Shown in pieces: positions 9,394 through 18,678 of a stretch of 64,000 bases of DNA (its first letter is position 1; each line of letters begins with the position of its first letter). The stretch comes from Methylorubrum sp. B1-46 (GTDB lineage Bacteria; Pseudomonadota; Alphaproteobacteria; Rhizobiales; Beijerinckiaceae): contig NZ_CP088247.1 of the NCBI RefSeq assembly GCF_021117295.1, positions 3,735,001 to 3,799,000 of the forward strand. The letters are read 5' to 3'. The position numbers were made by a program, and so were the translations under genes. A model generated the notes under the pieces. It was not told the origin of the DNA and did no database searches. It worked only from the letters and a program-made list of their open reading frames with translations.

Positions 9394-9794
9394 GCGAGGG
9401 ACGGATCTCGGCGCGGCGCTGCCGCTCGAACCTGCTGGTGTCGAAGGGGCCGGACGTGTGCCTGACCCCGCGCGGGGGCGCGATGGTGCCGGTGCCCTAC
9501 TCGGTGGTCGCACATCTGGACGGGGCGATCCGCGTCTCGAAGAGCGTGCGCAACAACGGGTGCTACGACTTCCAGCTGAACGCGCGCACGACGCGGATCA
9601 AGGGGCACAAGCCCGGCACCGGCAAGGGCGTGGTGGTACCGGGCTATGAGACCTACTCGCACGTGCGGGTGGCCTCGGACTTCGTCTACTCGGAGGGGTT
9701 CGCGACGGTGAGCCACCGCGATCCGGCCTGGATCAACCATCCCGATCCCGGGCCGACCGAGCCGCAGAAGGGCAAGACCGAGGAGACGGTCTGA
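9390..9794 (+). CDS. PAAR-like DUF4150 spike-tip protein
   Basis: 134 residues. It begins in the stop of the DUF2169 gene and ends in the start of the next (TGATG). The sequence around CLTPRGGAMVPVPYSVVAHLDGA fits DUF4150, a PAAR-like family that tips the VgrG spike. A later SHRDPAWINHPDP contains histidines suited to metal binding. It should sharpen the spike and connect it to the RHS-type effector that follows. Confidence 0.87.
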   Translation: MSEGRISARRCRSNLLVSKGPDVCLTPRGGAMVPVPYSVVAHLDGAIRVSKSVRNNGCYDFQLNARTTRIKGHKPGTGKGVVVPGYETYSHVRVASDFVYSEGFATVSHRDPAWINHPDPGPTEPQKGKTEETV

Positions 9795-10566
9795 TGGGGG
9801 CTGGTGCGAGCGCATCGCCGCCCGAGGCAGGTGGGGCCAGGACCACCATTCCGCCCGCCGAGGTTGACGCGCGCAGGCGCAGCACCTCAGAGCGGACCAA
9901 CGAGGGCGATAACCAATCGACCTGTAAAGCGAATTGCCGAGGTGAGGCGAATACAGGTGCGACAGCTGGACAAATTAGAAATCGTCCGCCGGAGCAACTC
10001 TCGACCGAACTGAGCGACGCGGCGAAGCAAGCCGCCATTGAGAATGGTCGCAGCATCGCTCACGACCAAAAGGCGCTCAGGCAGGTTGTTGAGAATTATC
10101 GAGGATTTTACAAAATAAATCCGAACGGCAATCTCTCGGGATTATTAGGGCAGTATAATGCCATACAGGGCGCGAATCCTCGTTTCACGCCCTTAACGAT
10201 GGACGAGGTGCCCGCGGCCGCGACGAAGGAAATCGCGAAGGAGGGCGCGATACAAGCTGCACAGGTGCTTGCCGGCGAGGGCCTCGGGTGGATCATCGGA
10301 TCGGGCATTCGCTTCCTGCGCGCGGCCCGCACGCCACTAACTGCCGGAGAGCCAGTCTCGGTCACCACGGGCGAGTACCTAGAGACATGGGACGATTTCC
10401 TTATTCCTGCGACGCTACCCTTTGATGGCGCTCGCTACATGGGACTCAAGCTGCCATTGCCGCCGGGCTACGCCAGCCCGCTCGGCCCCTGCCAGATCTC
10501 GATGTTCGACGAGATCGTCTCCAATCCCGAGCCCGGCCAGCTCGACGTCCACCAGGCCGACTGGCC
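9794..10566 (+). pseudogene. RHS-like type VI effector, 3' part lost at IS3 element
   Basis: The frame starts in the stop of the DUF4150 gene and gives 257 native residues. Residues 1-150 are variable and less GC-rich. GEPVSVTTGEYLETWDDFLIP, FDGARYMGLKLPLPPGYASP and FDEIVSNPEPGQLDVHQAD form the DUF6531-type start of RHS/polymorphic toxin proteins. At 10567 the sequence becomes the left inverted repeat of an IS3 element; the frame then runs into the IS and stops at 10675. The YD-repeat shell and the C-terminal toxin are missing, and the DNA right of the IS is not RHS. No immunity gene is visible. The effector is therefore probably inactive. Confidence 0.82.
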
Positions 10567-10623
10567 TGCTGCCGGTTTCACGGACACCCTGTTTAGGTGT
10601 GAAGGTGAAGCCGGAGGTGCTCC

Positions 10624-10914
10624 ATGCAGCGTCGCAAGTTCGGACGTGAGTTCAAGATCGAGGCGGTTCGACTGATTCGGGAACGTGGTGTCAGTGTCGC
10701 GCAGGCCGCGCGCGATCTCGATGTTCACGAGACGATGCTGCACCGGTGGGTGAGGCAGGCGGCGGCCGATCCCCAACACGCTTTTCCCGGTCAGGGGCAG
10801 ATGAAGCCCGAGCAGATCGAGATCGACCGGCTGCGCAAGGAGGTCGCTCGTCTAAAAGCGGAGCGTGACATCCTAAAAAAGGCCGCCGCATACTTTGCGA
10901 GGGACGCGATATGA
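10624..10914 (+). CDS. IS3-family transposase OrfA
   Basis: 96 residues with the usual OrfA layout: a helix-turn-helix at residues 5-45 (FKIEAVRLIRERGVSVAQAA, then DLDVHETMLHRWVR) and a C-terminal leucine-zipper-like helix ending LKAERDILKKAAAYFA. It binds the element ends. Its stop overlaps the orfB start (ATGA). The slippery AAAAAAG at 10875-10881 is in the right phase for a -1 shift that would make the OrfAB transposase. Confidence 0.93.
   Translation: MQRRKFGREFKIEAVRLIRERGVSVAQAARDLDVHETMLHRWVRQAAADPQHAFPGQGQMKPEQIEIDRLRKEVARLKAERDILKKAAAYFARDAI
10875..10881 (+). promoter_or_regulatory. programmed -1 frameshift site (A6G) of the IS3 element
   Basis: AAAAAAG falls in the orfA reading phase as A AAA AAG, and orfB lies in the -1 frame. 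This is the classic IS3-family slippery heptamer that yields the OrfAB fusion. A stimulating downstream structure was not checked. Confidence 0.75.
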
Positions 10915-11771
10915 AGTTCGCGTTCATCGCAAAGCATCGTGCTGTCTGGCCAGTTGCCTGGATGTGCGCGGCGCTGGGTGTCTCGCGCTCCGGCTTCCAC
11001 GCTTGGCTCACCCGGCAGCCTAGCCGACGCACACGGGACGACGAAGCTATCCTGAGCAAGGCCCACGCGAGCTTCGTGGCCAGCGACCGCACCTACGGCG
11101 CGAGGCGCGTCTGGCGCGATGTGCTCGCCCAGGGCGTGTCATGCGGGCTGCACCGCATCGAGCGGATCATGCGCGAGAATGCCTTGCGAGCGCGACCGCG
11201 CCGACGGGGCCTGCCAAAGGACGAAGGTGAGCGGGCCGCTGCCTCGCCCAATCTCCTGGAGCGGCGGTTCGCGGCCGACGCTCCGAACCGGAAGTGGATC
11301 GCCGACTTCACGTATATCTGGACCGCCGAGGGCTGGCTCTACGTCGCCGCCGTCATCGATCTGTTCTCGCGCCGTGTCGTGGGCTGGTCGATGCAGGCCA
11401 GTATGACGGCTCAACTCGTGACAGATGCGCTCGTCATGGCGATCTGGCGCAGAGGCAAGCCGGATGCCTTGCTGCATCACTCGGACCAGGGCTCGCAATA
11501 CACGAGCGAAGCCTTCCAGCGTCAAATGACCGAGCACGGCGTGACCTGCTCGATGAGCCGTTCGGGCAACGTCTGGGACAACGCGGCAATGGAGAGCTTC
11601 TTCTCCTCGCTGAAGACCGAGCGCACCGCCCGACGGACCTACCGGACGCGGGATGAAGCCCGTGCAGACGTGTTCGATTCCATCGAGCGCTTCTACAACC
11701 TGGCGCGGCGGCACTCGACCTTGGGCTACCTCAGCCCCGTCGAGTTCGAAAACCGAACCCAATTAGCTTAG
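10911..11771 (+). CDS. IS3-family transposase OrfB (DDE integrase core)
   Basis: 286 residues. HTH_21-like region (YGARRVWRDVL) followed by an rve integrase core. DDE residues are visible in WIADFTYIWT, LLHHSDQGSQYTS and NAAMESFFSSLKTE, and the end has YNLARRHSTLGYLSPVEFE. Complete, starts within the orfA stop, and is expressed alone or as an OrfAB frameshift product. Catalyses copy-out/paste-in transposition of the element. Confidence 0.94.
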   Translation: MKFAFIAKHRAVWPVAWMCAALGVSRSGFHAWLTRQPSRRTRDDEAILSKAHASFVASDRTYGARRVWRDVLAQGVSCGLHRIERIMRENALRARPRRRGLPKDEGERAAASPNLLERRFAADAPNRKWIADFTYIWTAEGWLYVAAVIDLFSRRVVGWSMQASMTAQLVTDALVMAIWRRGKPDALLHHSDQGSQYTSEAFQRQMTEHGVTCSMSRSGNVWDNAAMESFFSSLKTERTARRTYRTRDEARADVFDSIERFYNLARRHSTLGYLSPVEFENRTQLA

Positions 11772-11796
11772 GACGGTGTCCAACAAACCGGCAGCA

Positions 11797-12259
11797 GGCC
11801 AGTGGCGCATCGGCCACGGCTGCTCACCGACAACGGATCGAGCTACGTCGCGGGTGATCTGGCCGACTGGCTCGGCAGTCAGGGTATGACCCACATCCGC
11901 GGTGCCCCGCGCCATCCGCAGACGCAGGGCAAGATCGAGCGCTGGCACCAGACGCTCAAGAACCGCATTCTACTCGAACACGCTTACCTGCCCGGCGAAC
12001 TCGAGGCGCGTGTGGCCGCCTTCGTCGAGCACTATAACCATCTCCGGGCTCACGAGAGCCTGGGCAACCTCACCCCTGCCGACGTCTACTTCGGCCGCGG
12101 CGAGACGATCTTGCGTGAACGGGCGCGGATCAAGCGTCAGACCCTCATGGATCGCCGCTTGCGCCATTACGCGCAGGCTGCCTAACCTCTCAACCCAGGT
12201 GGACCAGAGCCTCCGTTCCTGAGCACCTCAAAGCGTCTCAAATCATCTGACAACGGACA
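11797..12259 (+). pseudogene. 3' fragment of a second IS3-family element
   Basis: An open frame from 11802 to 12185 encodes only the C-terminal part of an IS3 OrfB: RLLTDNGSSYVAGDLADWL, PRHPQTQGKIERWHQTLKN and HYNHLRAHESLGNLTPADVYFG. It contains the last D and E of the DDE triad but lacks the N-terminal half. The following 75 bases end in a likely right inverted repeat near 12235-12259 (AAATCATCTGACAACGGACA). No left end exists in the window; the intact IS3 element abuts it. So this is a deleted element, and the RHS-IS3-IS3 junction is rearranged. Confidence 0.8.
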
Positions 12260-12287
12260 TGCGTGAGCCCAGGGGGAAGCCGCCAAC

Positions 12288-12509
12288 TTAGGCGGCCATC
12301 CGAAAGGAAGAGAGCCGCTGAAGCTCGGCCCAGATGCCGTCCTTGACGCGCTGGGTGACGCGGTAGCCGCTCTCGCGCACCGCCTGCTGAGCGGCCTCGT
12401 AGCAGGCCAGAGCATTGCGAGCGCAGACGTTCTTGGCGGCGTCGGAGGTGGCGCCCTCGAAAACCGTGTCGCGGGCGAAGAGAACGATGTCGCGGTCGGT
12501 GAGGGCCAT
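12288..12509 (-). CDS. small hypothetical protein
   Basis: 73 residues, ATG at 12509, not recognised. It starts MALTDRDIVLFARDTVFEGA and is mildly helical with alanine-rich stretches and no membrane segment. It is divergent from the small DNA-binding protein gene at 12627. The 117-base gap between them holds three copies of a 9-bp motif, so both may share regulation. It sits at the edge of the phage-like operon. Confidence 0.5.
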   Translation of the reverse strand: MALTDRDIVLFARDTVFEGATSDAAKNVCARNALACYEAAQQAVRESGYRVTQRVKDGIWAELQRLSSFRMAA

Positions 12510-12544
12510 GGGGTGTCTCCGTCGTTCGATATGGACACAATAAC

Positions 12545-12612
12545 CGCCATACGCTATGTGTCAATAAGCGCCATACGAAAAGAGGCTCCCTTGCGACAAA
12601 TTCCGCCATACG
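12545..12612. promoter_or_regulatory. three direct CGCCATACG repeats (candidate operator)
   Basis: CGCCATACG occurs at 12545-12553, 12569-12577 and 12604-12612, all in the same orientation, spaced 24 and 35 bases start to start. They lie between divergent genes starting at 12509 and 12627, where an autoregulator would bind. Seen in sequence; the function is inferred. Confidence 0.5.
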
Positions 12613-12626
12613 ATAGCGAGCGGACA

Positions 12627-12827
12627 ATGGGACGCCCTCCGCTCAAGCCGAAAGACCCGACCGTGAAGACGACGATCCGTCTGACGGAGAGCCTGTTGCG
12701 CCGGGTTCGGATCGTGTTCCCCGACGGCGAGATGTCGGACTTCCTCAGGAAGAGCCTTGAAGCCGAGGTTGAGCGCCGGGAAGCCTCTGCGGCTCGTCCT
12801 TCCAAACCCTCCCCCGCAGAGGGGTAG
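12627..12827 (+). CDS. small putative ribbon-helix-helix DNA-binding protein
   Basis: 66 residues from ATG 12627 (MGRPPLKPKDPTVKTTIRL). The sequence VKTTIRLTESLLRRVRIVFPDGEMSDFLRKSLEAEVERRE has the pattern of a short beta-strand followed by two helices, as in Arc/CopG regulators. The start was placed here, not at the longer 12513 frame, because the domain begins here and the upstream DNA carries the repeated 9-bp motif. It may repress itself and the divergent gene at 12509. No antitoxin partner is recognised. Confidence 0.5.
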   Translation: MGRPPLKPKDPTVKTTIRLTESLLRRVRIVFPDGEMSDFLRKSLEAEVERREASAARPSKPSPAEG

Positions 12828-12838
12828 GGGGGAAGGAA

Positions 12839-13141
12839 TTAGGGGATGAAGCCGAGCCGCTTGGTTGAGGCCGGGTAGAAGTGGGCTCGGATGCACGGCC
12901 GGGACATCGGCTCCCACCGCCCCGGCATCTTGTTTCCCCACACCTTGTACGGTCGCCCGCTCCTGCGCAGACGATCCAGCCATTCACGAGGAGTCATCCA
13001 CCTTTCCGTTTCGTCCCATGCCAGGGCTTCAAGCGGGTCCGTGAACTCACTCGGCCTTCGGAACGGCCCACGATAGTAGGCCGGGCAGTTGTCGTGGATG
13101 AACTGAGCCCGGTCCCATTTGCGCTGGCGGCGAGGGCTCAT
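12839..13141 (-). CDS. hypothetical protein of a phage-like operon
   Basis: 100 residues; its ATG overlaps the stop of the upstream gene (ATGA at 13138-13141). Basic, Trp-rich protein (DETERWMTPREWLDRLRRSG) with no recognised domain. It is the last gene of a five-gene leftward run in which four stop/start junctions overlap or nearly touch. That spacing is the main evidence it is translated. Confidence 0.55.
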   Translation of the reverse strand: MSPRRQRKWDRAQFIHDNCPAYYRGPFRRPSEFTDPLEALAWDETERWMTPREWLDRLRRSGRPYKVWGNKMPGRWEPMSRPCIRAHFYPASTKRLGFIP

Positions 13142-13362
13142 CTCGCACCTCCCCGATCCACCACCTTCCCGCAGCGGGTGCAGAGATCGTGGACATAGAC
13201 CTCGCCGCGAAGAGCACCGAGGGCGGCCACCCTGTCGCCGTAGAGGAAGGCGTCGAACGCCTCCATTGAAGGCATTTTCAGCGTCGGCACATCATACCGC
13301 GGCTCGAACCGGCAGCCCCGGAACCACTTGTCCCGGCGAGGGCAGGGAGGGTCAGTGGTCAT
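13138..13362 (-). CDS. small hypothetical protein
   Basis: 74 residues from ATG 13362 (MTTDPPCPRRDKWFRGCRFEPRYD). Contains four cysteines, two of them as CTRCGK near the C-terminus, so a small metal-binding knuckle is possible. It overlaps both neighbours (start inside the upstream gene, stop in the next start). Function unknown. Confidence 0.5.
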   Translation of the reverse strand: MTTDPPCPRRDKWFRGCRFEPRYDVPTLKMPSMEAFDAFLYGDRVAALGALRGEVYVHDLCTRCGKVVDRGGAR

Positions 13363-13633
13363 GGAATGCCTCCGTGGCCGCCATGACATCCGCTTTCCGC
13401 CTCAGCGCGTGCTCCATGACAATCCGCAGGCTGTCGGCCGTCTCACCGTTGCCATCGTGGTGAAAGCCTTCGTCAAAGTCCCGATGCTTCAGAAGATCGG
13501 CATCAGGCCCATTGCGATCCGGGCCGCAGCTCGCATCACGGCTCACGCTGCACGATCCAACCGACCACCACCAACCGGGCAAGCGGCGCTCAAACTCCGC
13601 GATGGTCGCGGCTAGGTCTTTCGTGTCAGTCAC
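13352..13633 (-). CDS. hypothetical phage-like protein
   Basis: 93 residues from a GTG at 13633 that overlaps the stop of the HNH gene (GTGA). WWWSVGSCSVSRDASCGPDR followed by an acidic/His stretch (HRDFDEGFHHDGNGET) resembles small hypothetical proteins of tailed phages that infect Hyphomicrobiales; this is from memory and unverified. No catalytic motif is seen. A longer frame reaching 13768 was rejected because it overlaps the HNH gene. Confidence 0.5.
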   Translation of the reverse strand: MTDTKDLAATIAEFERRLPGWWWSVGSCSVSRDASCGPDRNGPDADLLKHRDFDEGFHHDGNGETADSLRIVMEHALRRKADVMAATEAFHDH

Positions 13634-13983
13634 GGCTGGCCCTTTTCGATCATCGGATTGCGGGAAAGGGCGGGGGCGGGGGCCATCCGAGCCGCCATGA
13701 ACTCGTCGGCCGTCATGTCGCCCTTCGCGCCGTTGCAGGTGATGCAGGCGGCTACGACGTTCTCCCAATGGTGCGCGCCGCCCCGAGACGTGGGCAGCAG
13801 GTGATCCAGCGTCAGTTCACGGCGCCCCTGCCCCTTCACGGGTTCCTCAACCATCTCACACTGGCAGTAGAAGCACCGCCCGCCTTGCGCCTTGGCCTTC
13901 TTCCGCCGCCAGTCCTTGCCCTTCGCTGCGGCAAGGACAGCCTTCATCCGGCCGCTCATGCGAATACGTCTCGGACGCCCCAT
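13630..13983 (-). CDS. HNH endonuclease
   Basis: 117 residues. CFYCQCEM (CxxC) and a second pair in CITCNGAKG frame the HNH core LTLDHLLPTSRGGAHHWENVVAAC, where DH is the catalytic pair and N completes the motif. The two CxxC pairs bind a structural zinc. Free-standing proteins of this size are common in phages near packaging or homing functions, and in defence loci. It starts 4 bases after the phosphatase gene and overlaps the next gene. It probably nicks or cuts DNA; the target is unknown. Confidence 0.85.
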   Translation of the reverse strand: MGRPRRIRMSGRMKAVLAAAKGKDWRRKKAKAQGGRCFYCQCEMVEEPVKGQGRRELTLDHLLPTSRGGAHHWENVVAACITCNGAKGDMTADEFMAARMAPAPALSRNPMIEKGQP

Positions 13984-13986
13984 CGC

Positions 13987-14652
13987 TCAGGCTCCCTCGG
14001 ATCGGATGGGGGAGGGGACGGTAACGCTGAACACGTCGATCGGCCCGCCGGGCTCGCCATCATCGAAGACAGCGACGGACAGCCGCCCGGTCGCATAGGC
14101 GCCCGTGTCGAGGTTCGTGCGGTTCGGCAGACAGACAGGGCCGTCCTTGAACGGCGTGTGCCCGTGGACAACGTGCTTGCCATCCAAGCCGTAGTCGAAG
14201 TCGCGCTTGCAGCGGAACCAGATCAGGGACTTTTCGGTCTGGTCGGCGACGCTCAGGCTTGGATCGCCGCCAGCATGGCAGAATATGCGGTACCGGGTCT
14301 CGTGCGAGAGCGGCAGCCCGCGAGCCCAGCGGACATGCGCAAGCGGGATCTCACCGCCATACGATGCGACCGTGGCCGCGCCGCCGTTCCCGATCCACCA
14401 GTCCGGCTCAAGCGGCACGGTGATCGTCTCGACCATCATGTCTTCGTGGTTGCCCTTGAGGCAGACCCATTCCTGACCGGTCGGCGGGCCTGCGATCAGC
14501 GCCTCAAGCACCTCCCGGCTCTGCGGGCCTCGATCCACGTAGTCGCCGAGGAAGACGACCTTGCCGCCGCCGCGGGCCGTGATCTCGGCCACGGCCAGGG
14601 TGAGGAGGTCGAAGCGACCGTGAATGTCGCCGATGGCGTAGGTTCGGCTCAT
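13987..14652 (-). CDS. PP1/lambda-type metallophosphoesterase
   Basis: 221 residues with all calcineurin-like motifs in order: GDIHG (8-12), GDYVDRG, KGNHE and a C-terminal HGHTPF. These bind the two-metal centre of serine/threonine phosphatases like lambda phosphatase. First gene of the leftward phage-like operon, so its upstream region (14653-14790) should contain the promoter. Substrate could be phosphoproteins or nucleotides; not decidable here. Confidence 0.88.
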   Translation of the reverse strand: MSRTYAIGDIHGRFDLLTLAVAEITARGGGKVVFLGDYVDRGPQSREVLEALIAGPPTGQEWVCLKGNHEDMMVETITVPLEPDWWIGNGGAATVASYGGEIPLAHVRWARGLPLSHETRYRIFCHAGGDPSLSVADQTEKSLIWFRCKRDFDYGLDGKHVVHGHTPFKDGPVCLPNRTNLDTGAYATGRLSVAVFDDGEPGGPIDVFSVTVPSPIRSEGA

Positions 14653-14796
14653 GCGCCGGCCCTCCCGTTCAAGCGAGAGAAGGCGGCAAAACGCCTGCCT
14701 ACGACTGTGCCGACTCTTGTGCCGGCACCGTCCGACGTTTGTTCTTTTATGTCCGAGAAGTCCGAGCCGCTAAGTGCCGCTCTCCCTAGGGAAAGT

Positions 14797-14871
<75 letters not shown>

Positions 14872-15055
14872 TCGGCTCCAAGCCGCCGGTTCTCTAGACG
14901 GGCCGGGCAGGGCTGGCAACCGGCTTGAACGCGTCCGCCGTGAGCCGGCAGCGATTTTGTACGACGCGTTGGGCAGGTCGAGACCGTATCACGGCACAGC
15001 GCCCCTGCACCGGATCGGCGCGACGCCTTATGATCCGGCCGAAGGGAGGAAGATC

Positions 15056-15805
15056 ATGGCTTGGGATGATCGGGTCGCGGTGGTGACCGGGGCGGGGTCC
15101 GGTATCGGGCGGGCGGTGGCGCTCGGACTGGCGCAGGCCGGGTGGCGGCTGGTGCTGGCGGGACGGCGGGGGGAGGCGCTGGGGCGGGTCGCCGCGGAGC
15201 TGCCGGGTGAGGCGCTGTGCGTGCCGACCGACGTGTCCGATTCGCGCGCCGTCGAGGCGCTGTTTGCTACCGTCGAAGCGCGCTTCGGGCGGCTCGACCT
15301 GCTGTTCAACAATGCCGGGATCTTCACACCCGCCGCGACGGTGGACGAGATCGCGGTCGAGGATTGGCTGGCCAGCGTCAACGTCAACCTCACCGGCACC
15401 TTCCTCTGCACCCGCGCCGCCTTCGGGATGATGCGCAAGCAGGAACCCAGGGGCGGGCGCATCATCAACAACGGCTCGATCGCGGCCTACGCGCCGCGGC
15501 CGATGTCGGCGCCCTACAGCGCCACCAAGCACGCGATCACCGGGCTGACCCGCGCCACCGCACTGGACGGACGCCCCTTCGACATCGCCTGCGGGCAGAT
15601 CGATGTCGGCAATGCCGAGACCGAGATGACGCAGAGCTTCGGGCAGGGTGCGCGGCAGGCCGACGGCTCGATCCGGCCCGAACCGTACATGGAGGCGCAG
15701 CACGTGGCGCAAGCGGTCGTCTACATGGCCGGGCTGCCGCTCTCGGCCAACGTCCTGTTCATGACGGTCATGGCGACAGCCATGCCCTTCGTCGGGCGGG
15801 GGTAG
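15056..15805 (+). CDS. SDR-family oxidoreductase
   Basis: 249 residues, preceded by a good ribosome site (GGGAGGA). Classic short-chain dehydrogenase: TGAGSGIG near residue 14, NNAG, the catalytic serine in [10 protein letters not shown], and YSATK. It lacks a signal peptide and is cytoplasmic. It reduces or oxidises a small carbonyl/alcohol with NAD(P). The substrate cannot be named. It stands alone, followed by palindromic repeats. Confidence 0.92.
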   Translation: MAWDDRVAVVTGAGSGIGRAVALGLAQAGWRLVLAGRRGEALGRVAAELPGEALCVPTDVSDSRAVEALFATVEARFGRLDLLFNNAGIFTPAATVDEIAVEDWLASVNVNLTGTFLCTRAAFGMMRKQEPRGGRIINNGSIAAYAPRPMSAPYSATKHAITGLTRATALDGRPFDIACGQIDVGNAETEMTQSFGQGARQADGSIRPEPYMEAQHVAQAVVYMAGLPLSANVLFMTVMATAMPFVGRG

Positions 15806-15862
15806 GGGAGGCCGCTTTGCGTCGGCCGCACGGAACGCGTAGAGAGCGGGACAGCGCCGAGA

Positions 15863-15908
15863 GCATCGTCCCGAAAGGTGGCCACCGGCTTCTGGAAAAA
15901 GACGATGC
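15863..15908. repeat. dispersed palindromic element (alphaproteobacterial type)
   Basis: Begins GCATCGTC and ends GACGATGC, with an inner CCGAAAGGTGG... ...CGGCTTCTGG pairing. This resembles the common intergenic palindromes of Hyphomicrobiales. Found between the SDR gene and prfC. Could form an RNA hairpin. Confidence 0.6.
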
Positions 15909-15919
15909 ATCAACAAGAG

Positions 15920-15964
15920 GATAGAGCATCGTGCTGGATCTGATATCCAGCACGATGCTCTATC
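15920..15964. terminator. perfect 20-bp hairpin between SDR gene and prfC
   Basis: Stem 15920-15939 pairs exactly with 15945-15964 around a five-base loop CTGAT. Outer bases CAAGAGG and CCTCTTG extend it imperfectly. No long T run follows. It may stop transcription from the SDR gene or be part of the dispersed repeat family next to it. Confidence 0.55.
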
Positions 15965-16027
15965 CCCCCTCTTGCCAGCCCCCTTCAAGACGAGCGGCCG
16001 TCCGCAATGCGGCGGCCGGTATCCGCC

Positions 16028-17647
<1,620 letters not shown>

Positions 17648-17864
17648 GCGGAGCGGTCGGAGACTCGGCCCGTCATCCGCAACGCTCGTCCGGCTCTGGC
17701 GGCGTTCATCCCGCTGTCCGGCTGAACGCGTCGGGCTTGTCGACCTTTCGTTGCAAGCGCCAGCGAAACGATCCAGCCGCGCTTGCATCTCCGGACAGGG
17801 CGCGCCCTGGATCGCGTCGGGTTCGCCTCGCGATGACGGAGACGATGGAATCGAGCGAGACCGC

Positions 17865-18056
17865 TCAATCGTAGGCGAGATCGAGCGCGCGCTCGAAGGC
17901 GATCGCGCTCATCTCGCGCCCCTTCGGATCGGCAACGACGATATCGCGAAAGCCGCGCCCAGCCAGTTCCCAGGTCTTCTCAAGGGCCTGCTCGTCCGTG
18001 CCGCAGGCGAAGGCCAGGATGCGGCCCGAAGGGTCCGTTCCCGTCACCTTGTACAT
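17865..18056 (-). CDS. small conserved-looking hypothetical protein
   Basis: 63 residues (MYKVTGTDPSGRILAFACGTDEQALEKTWELAGRG...). A compact alpha/beta pattern with no signal or membrane segment. Codon use matches neighbours, and a ribosome site (AGGAGGAC) precedes the ATG, supporting expression. Function unknown. It is separated by about 220 bases from prfC. Confidence 0.6.
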   Translation of the reverse strand: MYKVTGTDPSGRILAFACGTDEQALEKTWELAGRGFRDIVVADPKGREMSAIAFERALDLAYD

Positions 18057-18144
18057 GGCCGTCCTCCTGTCCGAGCCGTGAAGATAAGGCCCGGCCCCCT
18101 CCGGGAGAAGAGGCCGGCCGAGCAGGGCGCCTCGTGCGCCGGCT

Positions 18145-18579
18145 TCAGCCGAGCAGCGCCGCCTTGTCCACGTCGAGCGCCTGGGCCAGTTCGTCGAGCA
18201 CCCGGTGCTCGCTCTCGGTGATGCCGCCCTTGTCGGCCACGTCCGCCGCGATCAGGAAGACATGCTGGCGCTGCTCCAGGGGGCGCTCGGCGATGGCGGC
18301 GACGTGCTGGCTGTTCTCCAGGCGTCCGGCGCGCAGCTCGGCGCGGGCGAGCGCCTCGAACAGCGCCTTCTCCAGGCTGAGCGTGTCGTAGGATTTCTGG
18401 AGGATGGGGTTGGCCCGCATGCTGACGAGGGCCGCCTCGATCTCTTCCTCGTCGGTGTCGCCGTCGGCGACGATCACGTTGGCCGCGGCGGAGACCGCCG
18501 CGTGCATGAATTCGGTATCGCCCGCGTAGGACATCACCACCCGGTTGAGACGGACGAGGGCGTCCTGAAAAAACCCCAT
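18145..18579 (-). CDS. TerB-like tellurite resistance family protein
   Basis: 144 residues from ATG 18579 (MGFFQDALVRLNRVVMSYAG). Helical protein with the TerB-type acidic metal-binding loops IVADGDTDEEEIEAAL and a second one near GGITESEHRVLDELA. TerB proteins bind divalent metal at such loops and are tied to tellurite, stress or phage responses. No other ter genes are nearby, so only the fold is claimed. A longer upstream frame to 18636 was not used. Confidence 0.75.
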   Translation of the reverse strand: MGFFQDALVRLNRVVMSYAGDTEFMHAAVSAAANVIVADGDTDEEEIEAALVSMRANPILQKSYDTLSLEKALFEALARAELRAGRLENSQHVAAIAERPLEQRQHVFLIAADVADKGGITESEHRVLDELAQALDVDKAALLG

Positions 18580-18678
18580 CTTGCACTCTCCCAGGCGCAG
18601 ATCCCCGACCGCACGGCGCCGCACCGATGGTTCCAATGCGGGCGGCGAACCGTCAAGATGGCAAGCTTGACGGATCTC

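Larger units (their letters stand above)
10567..11796. mobile_element. IS3-family insertion sequence
   Basis: About 1.23 kb bounded by inverted repeats: TGCTGCCGGTTTCACGGACA at the left and, read inward from the right, TGCTGCCGGTTTGTTGGACA. Both ends are bordered by GGCC (10563-10566 and 11797-11800). GGCC is its own reverse complement, so it could be a 4-bp target duplication or part of the repeat. It encodes overlapping orfA and orfB with a slippery A6G site and appears intact. Left flank is the RHS gene; right flank is a fragment of another IS3 transposase. Confidence 0.9.

Noticed and set aside
14358..14372. A further CCGCCATACGATGC inside the phosphatase gene
   Set aside because: It matches the operator-like motif at 12.5 kb, but lies inside coding sequence in the wrong context; likely chance or a minor site.
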